From contig JBAUHN010000355.1 of NCBI GenBank assembly GCA_049680295.1, forward strand, positions 11,473 to 75,472: a DNA stretch of 64,000 bases, given 5' to 3'. The translations under genes were made by a program, and so were the position numbers. The notes beneath the pieces were generated by a model. That model made no database searches and had not been told where the DNA came from. It saw only the letters and a program-made list of their open reading frames with translations. Of the stretch, positions 35,556 to 43,802 are shown in pieces. Source of the DNA: JBAUHN01 sp049680295. Its GTDB lineage: Bacteria > Pseudomonadota > Alphaproteobacteria > Rhodobacterales > Rhodobacteraceae. Numbering within the stretch: position 1 is the first letter of the stretch; each line of letters begins with the position of its first letter.

Positions 35556-36665
35556 ATGGAAAAAACAGTTGTGAACAGCTGGAATGAATGGGACCCGTTG
35601 CGTCATGTGATCGTCGGCCGGGCGGATGATTGCCATATCCCCCCCGAGGAACCCGCGCTGGACGCCAAAGTCCCCGAAGACAGTGATATGCGCGGCCAAT
35701 GGGGGCGACGCCCACAAGATACGATCGACCGCGCCAATGAACTGCTGGATGGGTTCGCGTCGCAGCTGCGTGCCCGCGGCATCAGGGTCGACCGGCCCAC
35801 GTCGATTGATCATTCCCTGCCTGCCACCACGCCTGATTTCCACACCGCCAGCCAGTTTGGCTGCATGCCGCCGCGCGATGTGTTGCTGACCGTGGGATCG
35901 GAAATGCTGGAGGCGACGATGTCTTATCGCTGCCGCTGGTTTGAATATCTCAACTACCGCCCCCTGATGCAGCAGTATTTCAACGAAGACCCGAATTTCC
36001 GCCATGAAAGCGCGCCCAAGCCGCGGCTGACGGATGCGGATTATCACCCTGATTACCTGAGCGATAAAATCGGCGATGCCAAGCGGCTGGAATGGGCGGC
36101 GGATAAGTTTTTTGTCACCACCGAGGAAGAGCCGCTGTTTGATGCCGCCGACGTCTTGCGCTTTGGCCGTGATCTGGTGGTGCAGCACGGATTTACCACC
36201 AACCTTAAAGGCATCGAATGGCTGCGCCGGCATTTTCCCGATCACCGGGTGCATGCGGTCAATTTCCCCGGCGATCCCTATCCTATTCATATTGATGCGA
36301 CGTTCACCCCCCTGCGCCCCGGCCTGATCCTGAACAACCCGCAGCGCCGCCTGCCCGAAGGCCAGCGCGAGATGTTCAACAAAAACGGCTGGGAGATCGT
36401 GGACGCGGTGCGCCCCGCCCATAACACGCCGCCGCCGTTGTGTTATTCCTCCACATGGCTGAGCATGAACGTGCTGGTGCTGGACCCGAAAACCGTCTGC
36501 GTCGAGAAATCCGAGGTCTATCAGGCCGAACAGATGGACAAGCTGGGCATGGAGGTCGTCGAGGTCGAAATGCGCGACGCCTATGCCTTTGGCGGCGGGC
36601 TGCATTGCTGCACGGCGGATGTCTACCGCGAAGGGAGCTGTGAAGATTATTTCCCGAATATGTAG
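35556..36665 (+). CDS. Glycine amidinotransferase-like enzyme (AGAT/CyrA/SxtG family)
   Basis: A 369-residue amidinotransferase transferring the amidino group of arginine to an amine. The family core is complete: the aspartate block EPLFDAADVLRFGRD (196-200), His245 in PYPIHIDATF and the nucleophile Cys351 in GGGLHCCTADVYR. In vertebrate AGAT the residues before the catalytic histidine are N-P-M; here they are Y242-P-I244, so the acceptor may differ from glycine. Relatives CyrA and SxtG start guanidine-containing cyanobacterial toxins. It stands alone on its strand, about 7 kb before the PKS/NRPS operon. Confidence 0.9.
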   Translation: MEKTVVNSWNEWDPLRHVIVGRADDCHIPPEEPALDAKVPEDSDMRGQWGRRPQDTIDRANELLDGFASQLRARGIRVDRPTSIDHSLPATTPDFHTASQFGCMPPRDVLLTVGSEMLEATMSYRCRWFEYLNYRPLMQQYFNEDPNFRHESAPKPRLTDADYHPDYLSDKIGDAKRLEWAADKFFVTTEEEPLFDAADVLRFGRDLVVQHGFTTNLKGIEWLRRHFPDHRVHAVNFPGDPYPIHIDATFTPLRPGLILNNPQRRLPEGQREMFNKNGWEIVDAVRPAHNTPPPLCYSSTWLSMNVLVLDPKTVCVEKSEVYQAEQMDKLGMEVVEVEMRDAYAFGGGLHCCTADVYREGSCEDYFPNM

Positions 36666-36684
36666 GGGGGTGAGACCCGTCTCG

Positions 36685-36707
36685 GAAACTGTCCGGGGGA
36701 CAGTTTC
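36685..36707 (+). terminator. Perfect 10-bp hairpin after the amidinotransferase gene
   Basis: GAAACTGTCC (36685-36694) pairs perfectly with GGACAGTTTC (36698-36707) around a GGG loop, 20 bp after the stop codon. No T run follows, so it may terminate with Rho, protect the mRNA 3' end or be part of a repeat. Confidence 0.6.
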
Positions 36708-36751
36708 AGGGTCGAACGGGCGCAGCCCCGGAGGCGGCGTTTCAGAGCGCC

Positions 36752-36846
36752 CCGCCTTAAACATGTTTCACTTGTTCGCTGCCTTCGCCTGCGGCTCAAC
36801 GCGAAAAGTGATGCTTAATGGCTCAGGTTAAAGGCGGGACGCTTTA
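36752..36846 (+). repeat. Dispersed intergenic repeat, copy C (short)
   Basis: Carries the central block of the A/B repeat (TTGTTCGCTGCCTT, CCTGCGG, CAACGCGA, AAGTGAT, GGCTCAGGTTAAAGG). It is bounded by imperfect inverted arms: CCGCCTTAAAC on the left and GTTAAAGGCGG on the right. It lacks the GC-rich hairpin. The arms make this copy look like a small miniature element. Confidence 0.6.
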
Positions 36847-36963
36847 ATCAGGATTTTCTTCGGCCCACTGGACGGCCAATAACGGCTTTGCGGGACAAAA
36901 CGATCATTGACGCGTCTCAAATGAATGGCTGGTTTCGATGTAACGCGACTAAAAATGGAATAA

Positions 36964-37407
36964 CTAAGTCATCCGGCGGCTTAGAAATAGAAGGCCTAGG
37001 GTCACAGCGACGACCACTACCGCGATGAAGATTTCCTCTGAAGGGCGATCTCCGCCAGTGCCACTTATGACGTAAACCCATACATAATAGATCGCCGCTG
37101 AGACGACAGATAAAGCAAACACCAGCTTTGCATTGGATGACTCGGCGAAGAGCAGAATTGATCCCAACAGCCCTGCGCCCGACGCGACAGCGAAGGCGAC
37201 CCATATTAAGAGTGGTGTTCCATCAATGGCTGCAGCGTGTGCCGCAGTGATAGCACCGGCTTCGGACGCGGCGAGGGTTTCCATTGAATACCCAAGCCAG
37301 AATTGAAGCAGGCCAAATGCGTACCAAACGATCCCAATTATCGCGATGATCTTAAGCCATTTGGGTGCATCAGTGGATGTTTTCATAGTAGCTGAGGTGT
37401 CCATCAT
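36964..37407 (-). CDS. Small four-span membrane protein
   Basis: A 147-residue protein with four predicted membrane segments (LKIIAIIGIVWYAFGLLQFW; LLIWVAFAVASGAGLLGSIL; AKLVFALSVVSAAIYYVWVY; EIFIAVVVVAVTLGLLFLSR). No family is recognised with certainty; it resembles sugar-transporter-like or DoxX-like small membrane proteins often found with ArsR/SRPBCC genes. It lies 36 bp downstream of the SRPBCC gene and forms the last gene of that operon. A second start at MKTSTDAPK is possible. Confidence 0.75.
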   Translation of the reverse strand: MMDTSATMKTSTDAPKWLKIIAIIGIVWYAFGLLQFWLGYSMETLAASEAGAITAAHAAAIDGTPLLIWVAFAVASGAGLLGSILLFAESSNAKLVFALSVVSAAIYYVWVYVISGTGGDRPSEEIFIAVVVVAVTLGLLFLSRRMT

Positions 37408-37443
37408 TAAATCCTTTCAACAAGTATCATTTCATAGATGGCG

Positions 37444-37971
37444 TTATTTGAGTGGCCAGTTTTCGATGCTTTGGCCCTTCTTTGCCAACAACCCAAAAAC
37501 CGGTGACAGCAATCCAACCATTCGGCCCGTCAAGGCGGGGCGTCCAGTTTCGCAAAGTGTCTTCAAGTTCGAGCCTATAAATCCTTGAGCGCCTGCCATT
37601 TCCTTGAAGAGTTTTCCGCCTTCAATTGCATTCTCAATGGTGAGCGAAAACTCGGTTCCCCCATCCTTTTCAACAAGTTCGTATGTCACCTTGCAGGGTG
37701 GTTCATCGATATTGGTCATCTGGAACGTGTGGGAATAAATTCGTGGCGGGTCGAACGCGACAACCTCACCAACGACCATCGCTACCTTTTTGTTTGGGTG
37801 AACCATTCTGTAGCTTGCGCCGGGTTTCAGGCCGTCAGTTGTCTGGCAAATGGAACCAAAGAAAAACGGCAGCGCCTTATCAGTTGCAACTAGCGTTGAC
37901 CAAACCGTCTCGATCGGAGCTTTGATAAAAGTGCGGTTGATATTGGCTTTGGCGAATACCGGTTCAGTCAT
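37444..37971 (-). CDS. SRPBCC / AHSA1-like domain protein
   Basis: A 175-residue START-like protein (AHSA1 type): INRTFIKAPIETVWSTLVAT at the start, HTFQMTNIDEPPCKVTYELV in the middle and the long C-terminal helix from KLFKEMAGAQGFIGSNLKTL. Such proteins bind small hydrophobic ligands; many are encoded beside ArsR regulators and act as accessory or detoxifying factors. Its start overlaps the end of the ArsR gene by 8 bp. Confidence 0.85.
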   Translation of the reverse strand: MTEPVFAKANINRTFIKAPIETVWSTLVATDKALPFFFGSICQTTDGLKPGASYRMVHPNKKVAMVVGEVVAFDPPRIYSHTFQMTNIDEPPCKVTYELVEKDGGTEFSLTIENAIEGGKLFKEMAGAQGFIGSNLKTLCETGRPALTGRMVGLLSPVFGLLAKKGQSIENWPLK

Positions 37972-38323
37972 CGTTTTCCCTCTCTTCCAATTTACGTACC
38001 GCTGCCTCAGCAGCGTGCTTGATTATGTTCACCCGATCAGCCCAATGGGATGAATAGGTGTCGGTCCATCGTTCGTGGATGTCTTGGATTGGCATGGCGT
38101 TTAGATAGAGCCTGCGTGACCGCCCGTCTTTCTCACTGATGACGAGTTCAGCTTTCTCGAGAACAGCCAGATGGTTCATTACAGCGATCCGGCTAACATC
38201 AAAATGACTAGCCAATTTACCCACAGTTAGACCGGGATCAGCCCGTACATGATCCAGCATTGCGCGTCGGGTCACGTGTGCCAACGCGTGAAAGATCGAA
38301 TCCATGTCATCATTAGTAATCAT
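37964..38323 (-). CDS. ArsR-type winged-helix transcriptional regulator
   Basis: A 119-residue repressor with a classic ArsR winged helix: FHALAHVTRRAMLDHVRADP, then LTVGKLASHFDVSRIAVMNH and LVISEKDGRSRRLYLN. No metal-binding cysteines are seen, so the signal is not a heavy metal. It opens a three-gene operon with the SRPBCC and membrane protein genes, and a palindrome overlaps its start codon, which suggests autoregulation. Confidence 0.88.
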   Translation of the reverse strand: MITNDDMDSIFHALAHVTRRAMLDHVRADPGLTVGKLASHFDVSRIAVMNHLAVLEKAELVISEKDGRSRRLYLNAMPIQDIHERWTDTYSSHWADRVNIIKHAAEAAVRKLEERENDD

Positions 38324-38333
38324 GTAATTACAT
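38322..38333. promoter_or_regulatory. Putative ArsR operator overlapping the start codon
   Basis: ATGTAATTACAT at 38322-38333 is a perfect 12-bp palindrome. It covers the first bases of the arsR start (38321-38323) and is followed on the upstream side by TATTACAC, a partial second copy. This AT-rich form (TGTAAT/ATTACA) is common for ArsR/SmtB-type operators. Confidence 0.65.
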
Positions 38334-38406
38334 TATTACACATATAAGACGTGTCAAGTGGATTGCGCGTAAAGCTTTCGAAGCCACTGATTAGCCAAAT
38401 ACTGGG

Positions 38407-38457
38407 AAGCGGACTTTGCTACGAAGTGCAGCATCCGTCACTCTGGGCTCAAACCGG
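38407..38457 (-). repeat. Dispersed intergenic repeat, copy D (end fragment)
   Basis: On the minus strand this reads CCGGTTTGAGCCCAGAGTGA, CGGATGCTGC and ends AAGTCCGCTT. It matches the last part of copy B (32581-32631: CCGGTTTGAG, CGGATGTTGC, GGCCGCTT) and the start-proximal end of copy A. Just upstream on that strand a degraded GATGGTCACGTC / GCCCGGGC stretch follows. Confidence 0.6.
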
Positions 38458-38527
38458 CCATTGACGTGACCATCGCCCGGGCTGCCGCCGGAGGGCGTGT
38501 ATGCGGCGGATCACCGGACAATCCGCC

Positions 38528-39028
38528 TCACGCAGAGGCAGAGCGACCTCTGAGCGTGATGACCCGCAACGCACGGCCCGTGAAGCTGCCAGAGCACATA
38601 CCGATCACACTTGCAAAAATGGCGGTAAAGACTGTCATTTCTCGCATCTGCGGCGCAACAGCTTCAACCACGCCGTTCACAAAGTTTGAAAAGAAAATGA
38701 GCATCAGGATCAGGATCGTTATGCGATCGCCCTTGAGCCGCATGGTCCAGCCGGTTTTTTGCAGGATCAAGCCATCTTGCCACCGAAAGGCGAGCGCGAC
38801 ACCAACCAAGTAGCTGACAGCAAAAACAGTCCAGCTTGTCGGGACATGAACAAGCCCGCTGATCGCATTGGCCGCAGACAGGCCAAACAGCGGATAAAAG
38901 AAATACGGTATGATTGAGCTGTTCCGGGTGCGCATCGCCAAAAAGCCGATGAGCAGCAGAATAAAAAACAGCGGCCAAATCCAAACCGGCGCATTCTGCC
39001 AGATCCCAAGTAAAACCTCGCGCATCAT
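38528..39028 (-). CDS. Integral membrane protein of unknown function
   Basis: A 166-residue protein with about five membrane segments (VWIWPLFFILLLIGFLAM; IIPYFFYPLFGLSAANAISG; SWTVFAVSYLVGVALAFRW; ITILILMLIFFSNFVNGVVE; MTVFTAIFASVIGMCSGSFT). It resembles small DUF6622-like proteins common in proteobacteria, but I am not certain of the family. It is a monocistronic leftward gene between repeat copy D and the hairpin at 39113. Confidence 0.72.
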   Translation of the reverse strand: MMREVLLGIWQNAPVWIWPLFFILLLIGFLAMRTRNSSIIPYFFYPLFGLSAANAISGLVHVPTSWTVFAVSYLVGVALAFRWQDGLILQKTGWTMRLKGDRITILILMLIFFSNFVNGVVEAVAPQMREMTVFTAIFASVIGMCSGSFTGRALRVITLRGRSASA

Positions 39029-39112
39029 AGAAAGACCCAGTCTGTTTTGTTGATAATTTCCGGCGCGTTGTTGCCGTTTTCAATCATGAGGTCGAGTGCA
39101 AAATACATGAAG

Positions 39113-39140
39113 GCCCGGAACAAAGCCGCAGGCGCCGGGC
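39113..39140. repeat. REP-like GC-rich hairpin
   Basis: GCCCGG at 39113-39118 and CCGGGC at 39135-39140 form the stem around AACAAAGCCGCAGGCG, which has an inner GCC-GCA-GGC pairing. Same design as the hairpins at 7061, 7322 and 32535. It lies 32 bp beyond the end of the HlyD-like gene and could terminate it. Confidence 0.6.
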
Positions 39141-39171
39141 CAGTGCCTGCTTGCTTTACCCCAGCCAAACC

Positions 39172-40479
39172 CTATTCGCGGAAGGCGCGGTTAAAGAAAT
39201 TCATCAGCGGCTGCGTCAGATATTCAAACGCGGTGCGATCGCCGGTCTTGATATAGACCTCGACCGGCATCCCCGGCAGCAGCACCTGACCCGTCAGCTT
39301 GGCCAGATCCGTCTCAAGCGGCAGAATCTTGGTTTCATAATAATTGGCCCCGGAATTCGGATCGACAATCACATCCGCCGAGATTTGCGACAGCTTGCCG
39401 CCCATTTCGGGCATTTCGCGCTGATCAAAGGCGGAAAAACGCAAGGTTGCATCCTGGCCCAGATAGACCTCGTCGATGTTAATCGAATTGATCCGGGCGG
39501 ACACCACAAGCGGTTGATCTTGCGGGATAATATACATCAGATCGGCGGCGGGCTGCACCACGGACTGCACCGCAAAGACCTGATTTTCATAAATGATCCC
39601 GCCCACAGGCGCCTTGATATCGAGCCGCGATATGGTGTCGCGCAGCGCGCCGCGGCGCTCCAGCAACTCGATCTCGCGAAATTGCAGATCGCGCAACGCG
39701 GTCACCGCCTCTTCGCGGCGGCGGGTTTCAAGCTGCAACAGACCAATCTGATTGCTGGTCGCCTGCCCGCGCAATTCGGCAATCTCGGCCTCCAGCCGTC
39801 CGGTCTGGCCCAAAAGTTCGGCCCGTTCCCGGCGCAGCCCCAGCACGCGCGAGGCTTGCGTCAACTGCTGCTTGAGCAGCTTTTCCTGATCGGCAAGCTC
39901 GCCTTCCATGATCTCGCTTTGCGCGGCCAGGGCCTCAAGCTGGGAATTGATGCCCTTGACGCGGTTTTCGATTTGCAGGTTCTGTTCGCCCAGCAGATCA
40001 ATTTCCTGCGCCAGCGCCTCGCGGCGGGCATTAAACAGGGTGCTTTCGCCCTCGACCTGTTTGCGCGCATCCGGGTTTGAGGCCGCAAGGGCCAAAAGCT
40101 CCGGTGCAAAGGTGATCTCGGCGGCGCCATCGCGTTCGGCTTCCAGCCGGGCCTGGCGCGCCATGATTTCCTGCAACTGACCCACGACAATGGCCAGATC
40201 AGACATCAGCCGGGTGCCATCCAGGCGCACCAGCACATCACCGGGGGCAACCTGATCGCCGTTCTTGACCAGAATGTCGCCGACAACGCCGCCCTCAAGA
40301 TGCTGAATGACCTGGCGGTTGCTTTCCACCTGCACCGTGCCCGAAGCCACAACAGCGCCCGAGATATTGGCCCGCATGCCCCAGTAGCCCAGCCCCAGAA
40401 CCAGCGCCGAAATGGCCAGAATGCCCGCAACAAGCGGCAGCTTGGCGCCCCAGACAGGGGCTTTTTCTTGTGCCTTCAT
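39172..40479 (-). CDS. Type I secretion membrane fusion protein (HlyD family)
   Basis: A 435-residue periplasmic adaptor. A single N-terminal membrane span (LPLVAGILAISALVLGLGYW) is followed by the lipoyl half-motif VESNRQVIQHLEGGVVGDIL, a long coiled-coil arm (about residues 95-280, rich in Glu, Leu, Arg) and the closing motif LDIKAPVGGIIYENQVFAVQ. The final part LTGQVLLPGMPVEVYIKTGD is typical of PrtE/LapC/HlyD proteins. The gene starts 4 bp after the ABC transporter gene; together they form the inner-membrane part of a type I secretion system. Confidence 0.92.
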   Translation of the reverse strand: MKAQEKAPVWGAKLPLVAGILAISALVLGLGYWGMRANISGAVVASGTVQVESNRQVIQHLEGGVVGDILVKNGDQVAPGDVLVRLDGTRLMSDLAIVVGQLQEIMARQARLEAERDGAAEITFAPELLALAASNPDARKQVEGESTLFNARREALAQEIDLLGEQNLQIENRVKGINSQLEALAAQSEIMEGELADQEKLLKQQLTQASRVLGLRRERAELLGQTGRLEAEIAELRGQATSNQIGLLQLETRRREEAVTALRDLQFREIELLERRGALRDTISRLDIKAPVGGIIYENQVFAVQSVVQPAADLMYIIPQDQPLVVSARINSINIDEVYLGQDATLRFSAFDQREMPEMGGKLSQISADVIVDPNSGANYYETKILPLETDLAKLTGQVLLPGMPVEVYIKTGDRTAFEYLTQPLMNFFNRAFRE

Positions 40480-40483
40480 AGCC

Positions 40484-42217
40484 TCAGACCGCCTTTCGGT
40501 TGACCAGCGATTTTTTCACGTTGCCCGCGTTTTTCAGCATTTTATCCATCACCTCATCGCGCGGACCCATGGATGCAATGATGCCGTTTTCAACCACCAT
40601 CAGCGTGTCGCATTCGGCAATCGCAATCGGGCGGTGGGTCATGATGATGACCGAATGGCCCGCCTTTTTGAAACCGCGCACGGCAAAGTTCAGCGCTTCT
40701 GATCCATCCGAATCCAGCGCCGAGTTCGGCTCATCCAGGATCAGCAGCACCGGGTCGCCATAAAGCGCCCGCGCCAGGGCGATGCGCTGGCGCTGGCCGC
40801 CCGACAGCTGGTTTTCATTGCCGTTGAGAACCGTATCATAGCCATCGGGCAATTGGGTGATCATGTCATGCGCGTTGGACCGCCGGGCGGCGGCGACCAC
40901 AGCTTCGGCATCGGGGGTTTGCGACATGCGGGCGATGTTTTCGGCCACCGTGCCGCTGAACAGGGTCACCGATTGCGGCAGATAGCCAATGTGCTGGCCC
41001 AGCCGTTCGGGATCATATTGGTCCAGCGTCGCGCCGCCCAGCCGCACTTCGCCCGCGGCAGGCTGCCAATAGCCCAAAAGCGTGCGCGCCAGTGTCGATT
41101 TACCCGATCCGCTGCGGCCAATGACGCCAAGCGCCTTGCCCGGTTGCAATTCGAACGACAGCGCGCGCAATGTCGGCACCTTGCCCCCCGGAGGTACAAC
41201 CGTCAGCCCCAGAACTTTCAGCCGCGCCTCGGGCACCGGCAGTTGCGTCCGCTCGACCATGGGCGGGACTTTTGCCAAATAATCCGACAGCGCCTGCCAG
41301 CCGGCGCGCGCGCGCTGCAGCAGCGGCCACTGGCCCATGGATTGTTCAATCGGCGCCAGCGCGCGGCCCAAAAGGATGGTGCCCGCGATCATTGAGCCGG
41401 GCGTCATTTCGCCCTTGAGCACATAAAACGCGCCCAGGCCCAGCATCGCGGATTGCAAAAACATCCGGAATGATTTGGTCAGTGATGTCAGGCTGCCGGT
41501 CCAGTCATTGGCACCAATGCTTTTGCGCAACCCGTCATTGCGCCGCAACAGCCAGCGATCGCGGATGGTCGAGCGCATGCCCTGGGCCAGAATAATCTCG
41601 CTGCCCGCACGGGCCTGATCGGCAAAGCTATGGGCGCCTTGCAGGGCGATCTGGCTTTGGCGGACCCTGCGGGCAGTCAAAATCTGGTTGAGCAGCGCAA
41701 AGACAATCAGCACCGAAGCCCCGGCGACGGCCAGCCAGCCCAGCATCGGGTGAAACAGGAAAATCGCCGCCACGAACAGCGGCGTCCAGGGCACATCCAT
41801 CAGGGCCAGCAACAGCGGCGAGCCCAGAAAAGCCTGCACCGAATCCAGATCGCGCAGCACCGCCCCCGACACCGCCTGATCCTGCGGGTTGGTTGAACGG
41901 CGCAGCGTTGCCTCAAACACCCGCCCGTCCATGGCGGTCTGAAACCGCGCCCCCACCCGCGCCATCACCCGGCCACGGGCAAAATCCAGCACCGCCATCA
42001 GGACAAACAATCCGGTGACAAGAATTGATAGCGCAATCAATGTCTCGACCGATTGCGACGACAGCACCCGGTCATAGACCTGCAACATATAAAGCGGCCC
42101 TGTCAGCATCAGCAGATTGACAAAGATGCTGAATATGATCGCCCAGAAAATAAGCGCGCGACCGCTGCGTTGGGCGGCGCGGAGTTCGTCGCGTCCGGGG
42201 GCTGGGGTTGAAGTCAT
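40484..42217 (-). CDS. Type I secretion ABC transporter, PrtD/HasD-like
   Basis: A 577-residue half-transporter. The membrane domain (residues ~20-300) includes ALIFWAIIFSIFVNLLMLTG and MLQVYDRVLSSQSVETLIAL, a signature of PrtD/RsaD-type exporters. The ATPase domain has Walker A GVIGRSGSGKST, the ABC signature LSGGQRQRIALARAL and Walker B VLLILDEPNSALD. There is no N-terminal C39 peptidase domain, so substrates with uncleaved C-terminal signals are expected. The frame extends to 42418, but MTSTPAPGRD at 42215-42217 starts the family. No RTX-type substrate gene is in this window. Confidence 0.92.
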   Translation of the reverse strand: MTSTPAPGRDELRAAQRSGRALIFWAIIFSIFVNLLMLTGPLYMLQVYDRVLSSQSVETLIALSILVTGLFVLMAVLDFARGRVMARVGARFQTAMDGRVFEATLRRSTNPQDQAVSGAVLRDLDSVQAFLGSPLLLALMDVPWTPLFVAAIFLFHPMLGWLAVAGASVLIVFALLNQILTARRVRQSQIALQGAHSFADQARAGSEIILAQGMRSTIRDRWLLRRNDGLRKSIGANDWTGSLTSLTKSFRMFLQSAMLGLGAFYVLKGEMTPGSMIAGTILLGRALAPIEQSMGQWPLLQRARAGWQALSDYLAKVPPMVERTQLPVPEARLKVLGLTVVPPGGKVPTLRALSFELQPGKALGVIGRSGSGKSTLARTLLGYWQPAAGEVRLGGATLDQYDPERLGQHIGYLPQSVTLFSGTVAENIARMSQTPDAEAVVAAARRSNAHDMITQLPDGYDTVLNGNENQLSGGQRQRIALARALYGDPVLLILDEPNSALDSDGSEALNFAVRGFKKAGHSVIIMTHRPIAIAECDTLMVVENGIIASMGPRDEVMDKMLKNAGNVKKSLVNRKAV

Positions 42218-42597
42218 AACCTGGGGTCTACCTGTGTTCGGGTCGTCAGTCTGATCGCCATAGGGCTCATTGGCCGACAAAGATACTATCTGCGCCCTAA
42301 AGGGAAACAATTCCACAAGGCATGAGCGGTTGTCCTCCAGCCAGAGGGGGCCATCTGAGCAGAGGACCGCCACTTCGCAGGGATTCGCCTCTCGGTTTAG
42401 GGCAAGAGGTTTGCGCATTCAACTTTCGATGGAAATTACCACAGTATCAAGGCCTGTCACTGCCTCAAAAGCACCGGAGGCTTTGTTGCACTGGTTTGCA
42501 AACACAGTTATAATCGGCGCATAATTTTCTTTTGTTAAAGAACCGCTTTCATCGCTGACAGCAGCGATACGGGCCTGTGAATTTAAGGGGTAAGATC
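42218..42597. other. Divergent regulatory interval between the ABC exporter and SGNH lipoprotein genes
   Basis: These 380 bases contain promoters for both directions. A strong sigma-70-like promoter toward the right is annotated at 42486-42514. In the resulting leader, ATCGCTG (42551-42557) and CAGCGAT (42562-42568) form a 7-bp hairpin about 30 bases before the start codon. No gene is convincing here. Confidence 0.55.
42486..42514 (+). promoter_or_regulatory. Sigma-70-type promoter of the SGNH lipoprotein gene
   Basis: TTGCAC at 42486-42491 and a perfect TATAAT at 42509-42514 are separated by exactly 17 bases, near the ideal layout. The start codon of the following gene is 84 bp downstream. 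Confidence 0.7.
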
Positions 42598-43566
42598 ATG
42601 ACAGTTATGGCAGTGATAAAACGGATTGGGTTTTGCCTGTCCATGGCGGTTCTGGCGGCCTGTCAGGCGGGGGCGGCCAGCGATCTTCCCAACGCAGCAG
42701 GCGCCACCAGCGCGGCCCCGACCACAGATATTGCCCCGACACTGGCGCGCAGCCCCGACGCGCGCCGCCTGAACCTGCGCGTCATCCAATCAGGTCACAG
42801 CCTGACCGATCCGATCCCCGAGATTCTGCGCGGCATGGTCAGCGCCCGTGGCATCCAGAACCCGGTCATCGACCGATCCACCATTCCCGGCAGCCCGATG
42901 AGCTGGCGTTGGGACAACGCACCCGGATACGGCGAACCTGACGCGCGCGCCGACATCGGCAAATACGAAGTGCTGGTGCTGACCGAAGGGGTGTCGATGT
43001 CGTTGACCCTGCCGCATCACAAATCCGATGAACTGGCTTTGCGCTGGTTCAAAAACACATGGTCCAAAGGCAACAATGGCAAAGGCGCCGAAACCATCCT
43101 TTATGCGTCCTGGGTCCATATCACCAGCGGCCCGAACTGGGAAAACCCCTATAAAGACCCCGAAGGCAATATCCCGTTCCGCAAGCGGCTGCCGCTGGAG
43201 TTCGCGCGCTGGGAACATGTGGCCAAATACGTCAATGCCAACCGCCCCAAGGGATCGCCCGCGATGCGCATCATCCCCGGTCCTTTGCTGATGGCCGCCC
43301 TTTATGACGCAATTCAGGCCGGTAGGGCACCGGGGCTGACCAACATCTCGGATGTGTTCGAGGATGAAATCCACGTCAACGATAAGGGCGCCTATTTTAT
43401 CGCACTGGCACATTATGCTGTGATTTACGGCCAGAACCCGCGTGGATTGCCCTATAATCTTGGATTGGCGCGACCGCCCAGCCGTGACCTTGCCCTGTGG
43501 ATGCAGGATCTGGTCTGGAAAGTTGTGACAGATTACAAAGGCGCGGGCGTGCGGGCCTCTGGATAA
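42598..43566 (+). CDS. SGNH-like lipoprotein, upstream paralogue
   Basis: A 322-residue lipoprotein: IGFCLSMAVLAACQAGAASD holds a lipobox with Cys in LAAC. The mature part resembles SGNH/GDSL-type hydrolases: a block with the candidate nucleophile serine in VIQSGHSLTDPIP and an Asp-x-x-His block in EDEIHVNDKGAYFIALAHYA. Both blocks and their spacing match the protein at 59595-60527, so the two are paralogues. AAGGGG before 42598 selects this ATG. It may hydrolyse or transfer acyl groups on a surface glycan or on the PKS/NRPS product; this is inference. Confidence 0.78.
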   Translation: MTVMAVIKRIGFCLSMAVLAACQAGAASDLPNAAGATSAAPTTDIAPTLARSPDARRLNLRVIQSGHSLTDPIPEILRGMVSARGIQNPVIDRSTIPGSPMSWRWDNAPGYGEPDARADIGKYEVLVLTEGVSMSLTLPHHKSDELALRWFKNTWSKGNNGKGAETILYASWVHITSGPNWENPYKDPEGNIPFRKRLPLEFARWEHVAKYVNANRPKGSPAMRIIPGPLLMAALYDAIQAGRAPGLTNISDVFEDEIHVNDKGAYFIALAHYAVIYGQNPRGLPYNLGLARPPSRDLALWMQDLVWKVVTDYKGAGVRASG

Positions 43567-43802
43567 TATGGCCTGCCGTTTCCCAGGGCCTGCGGGCAAT
43601 GGTGAAATATCGCACCCCCCGATGAGGCCATACACCACATAGTTGCAATTGCACCCTACACGTTGCGCCGATTGGCCTCCTTCGCGTATTCTGCCCTTAA
43701 CAAATTTTTTTAAAAAAAGCGTCTAGAAGACAGATTACCGCCCCAAAGACACCCTAATTTTTGTATTAAGACAGACAGTATTAAAGAGGATGCCCGAACG
43801 TT

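Noticed and set aside
35310..36764. 484-codon minus-strand frame opposite the amidinotransferase
   Set aside because: It reads the reverse of a clear AGAT gene and continues into non-coding sequence at both ends.
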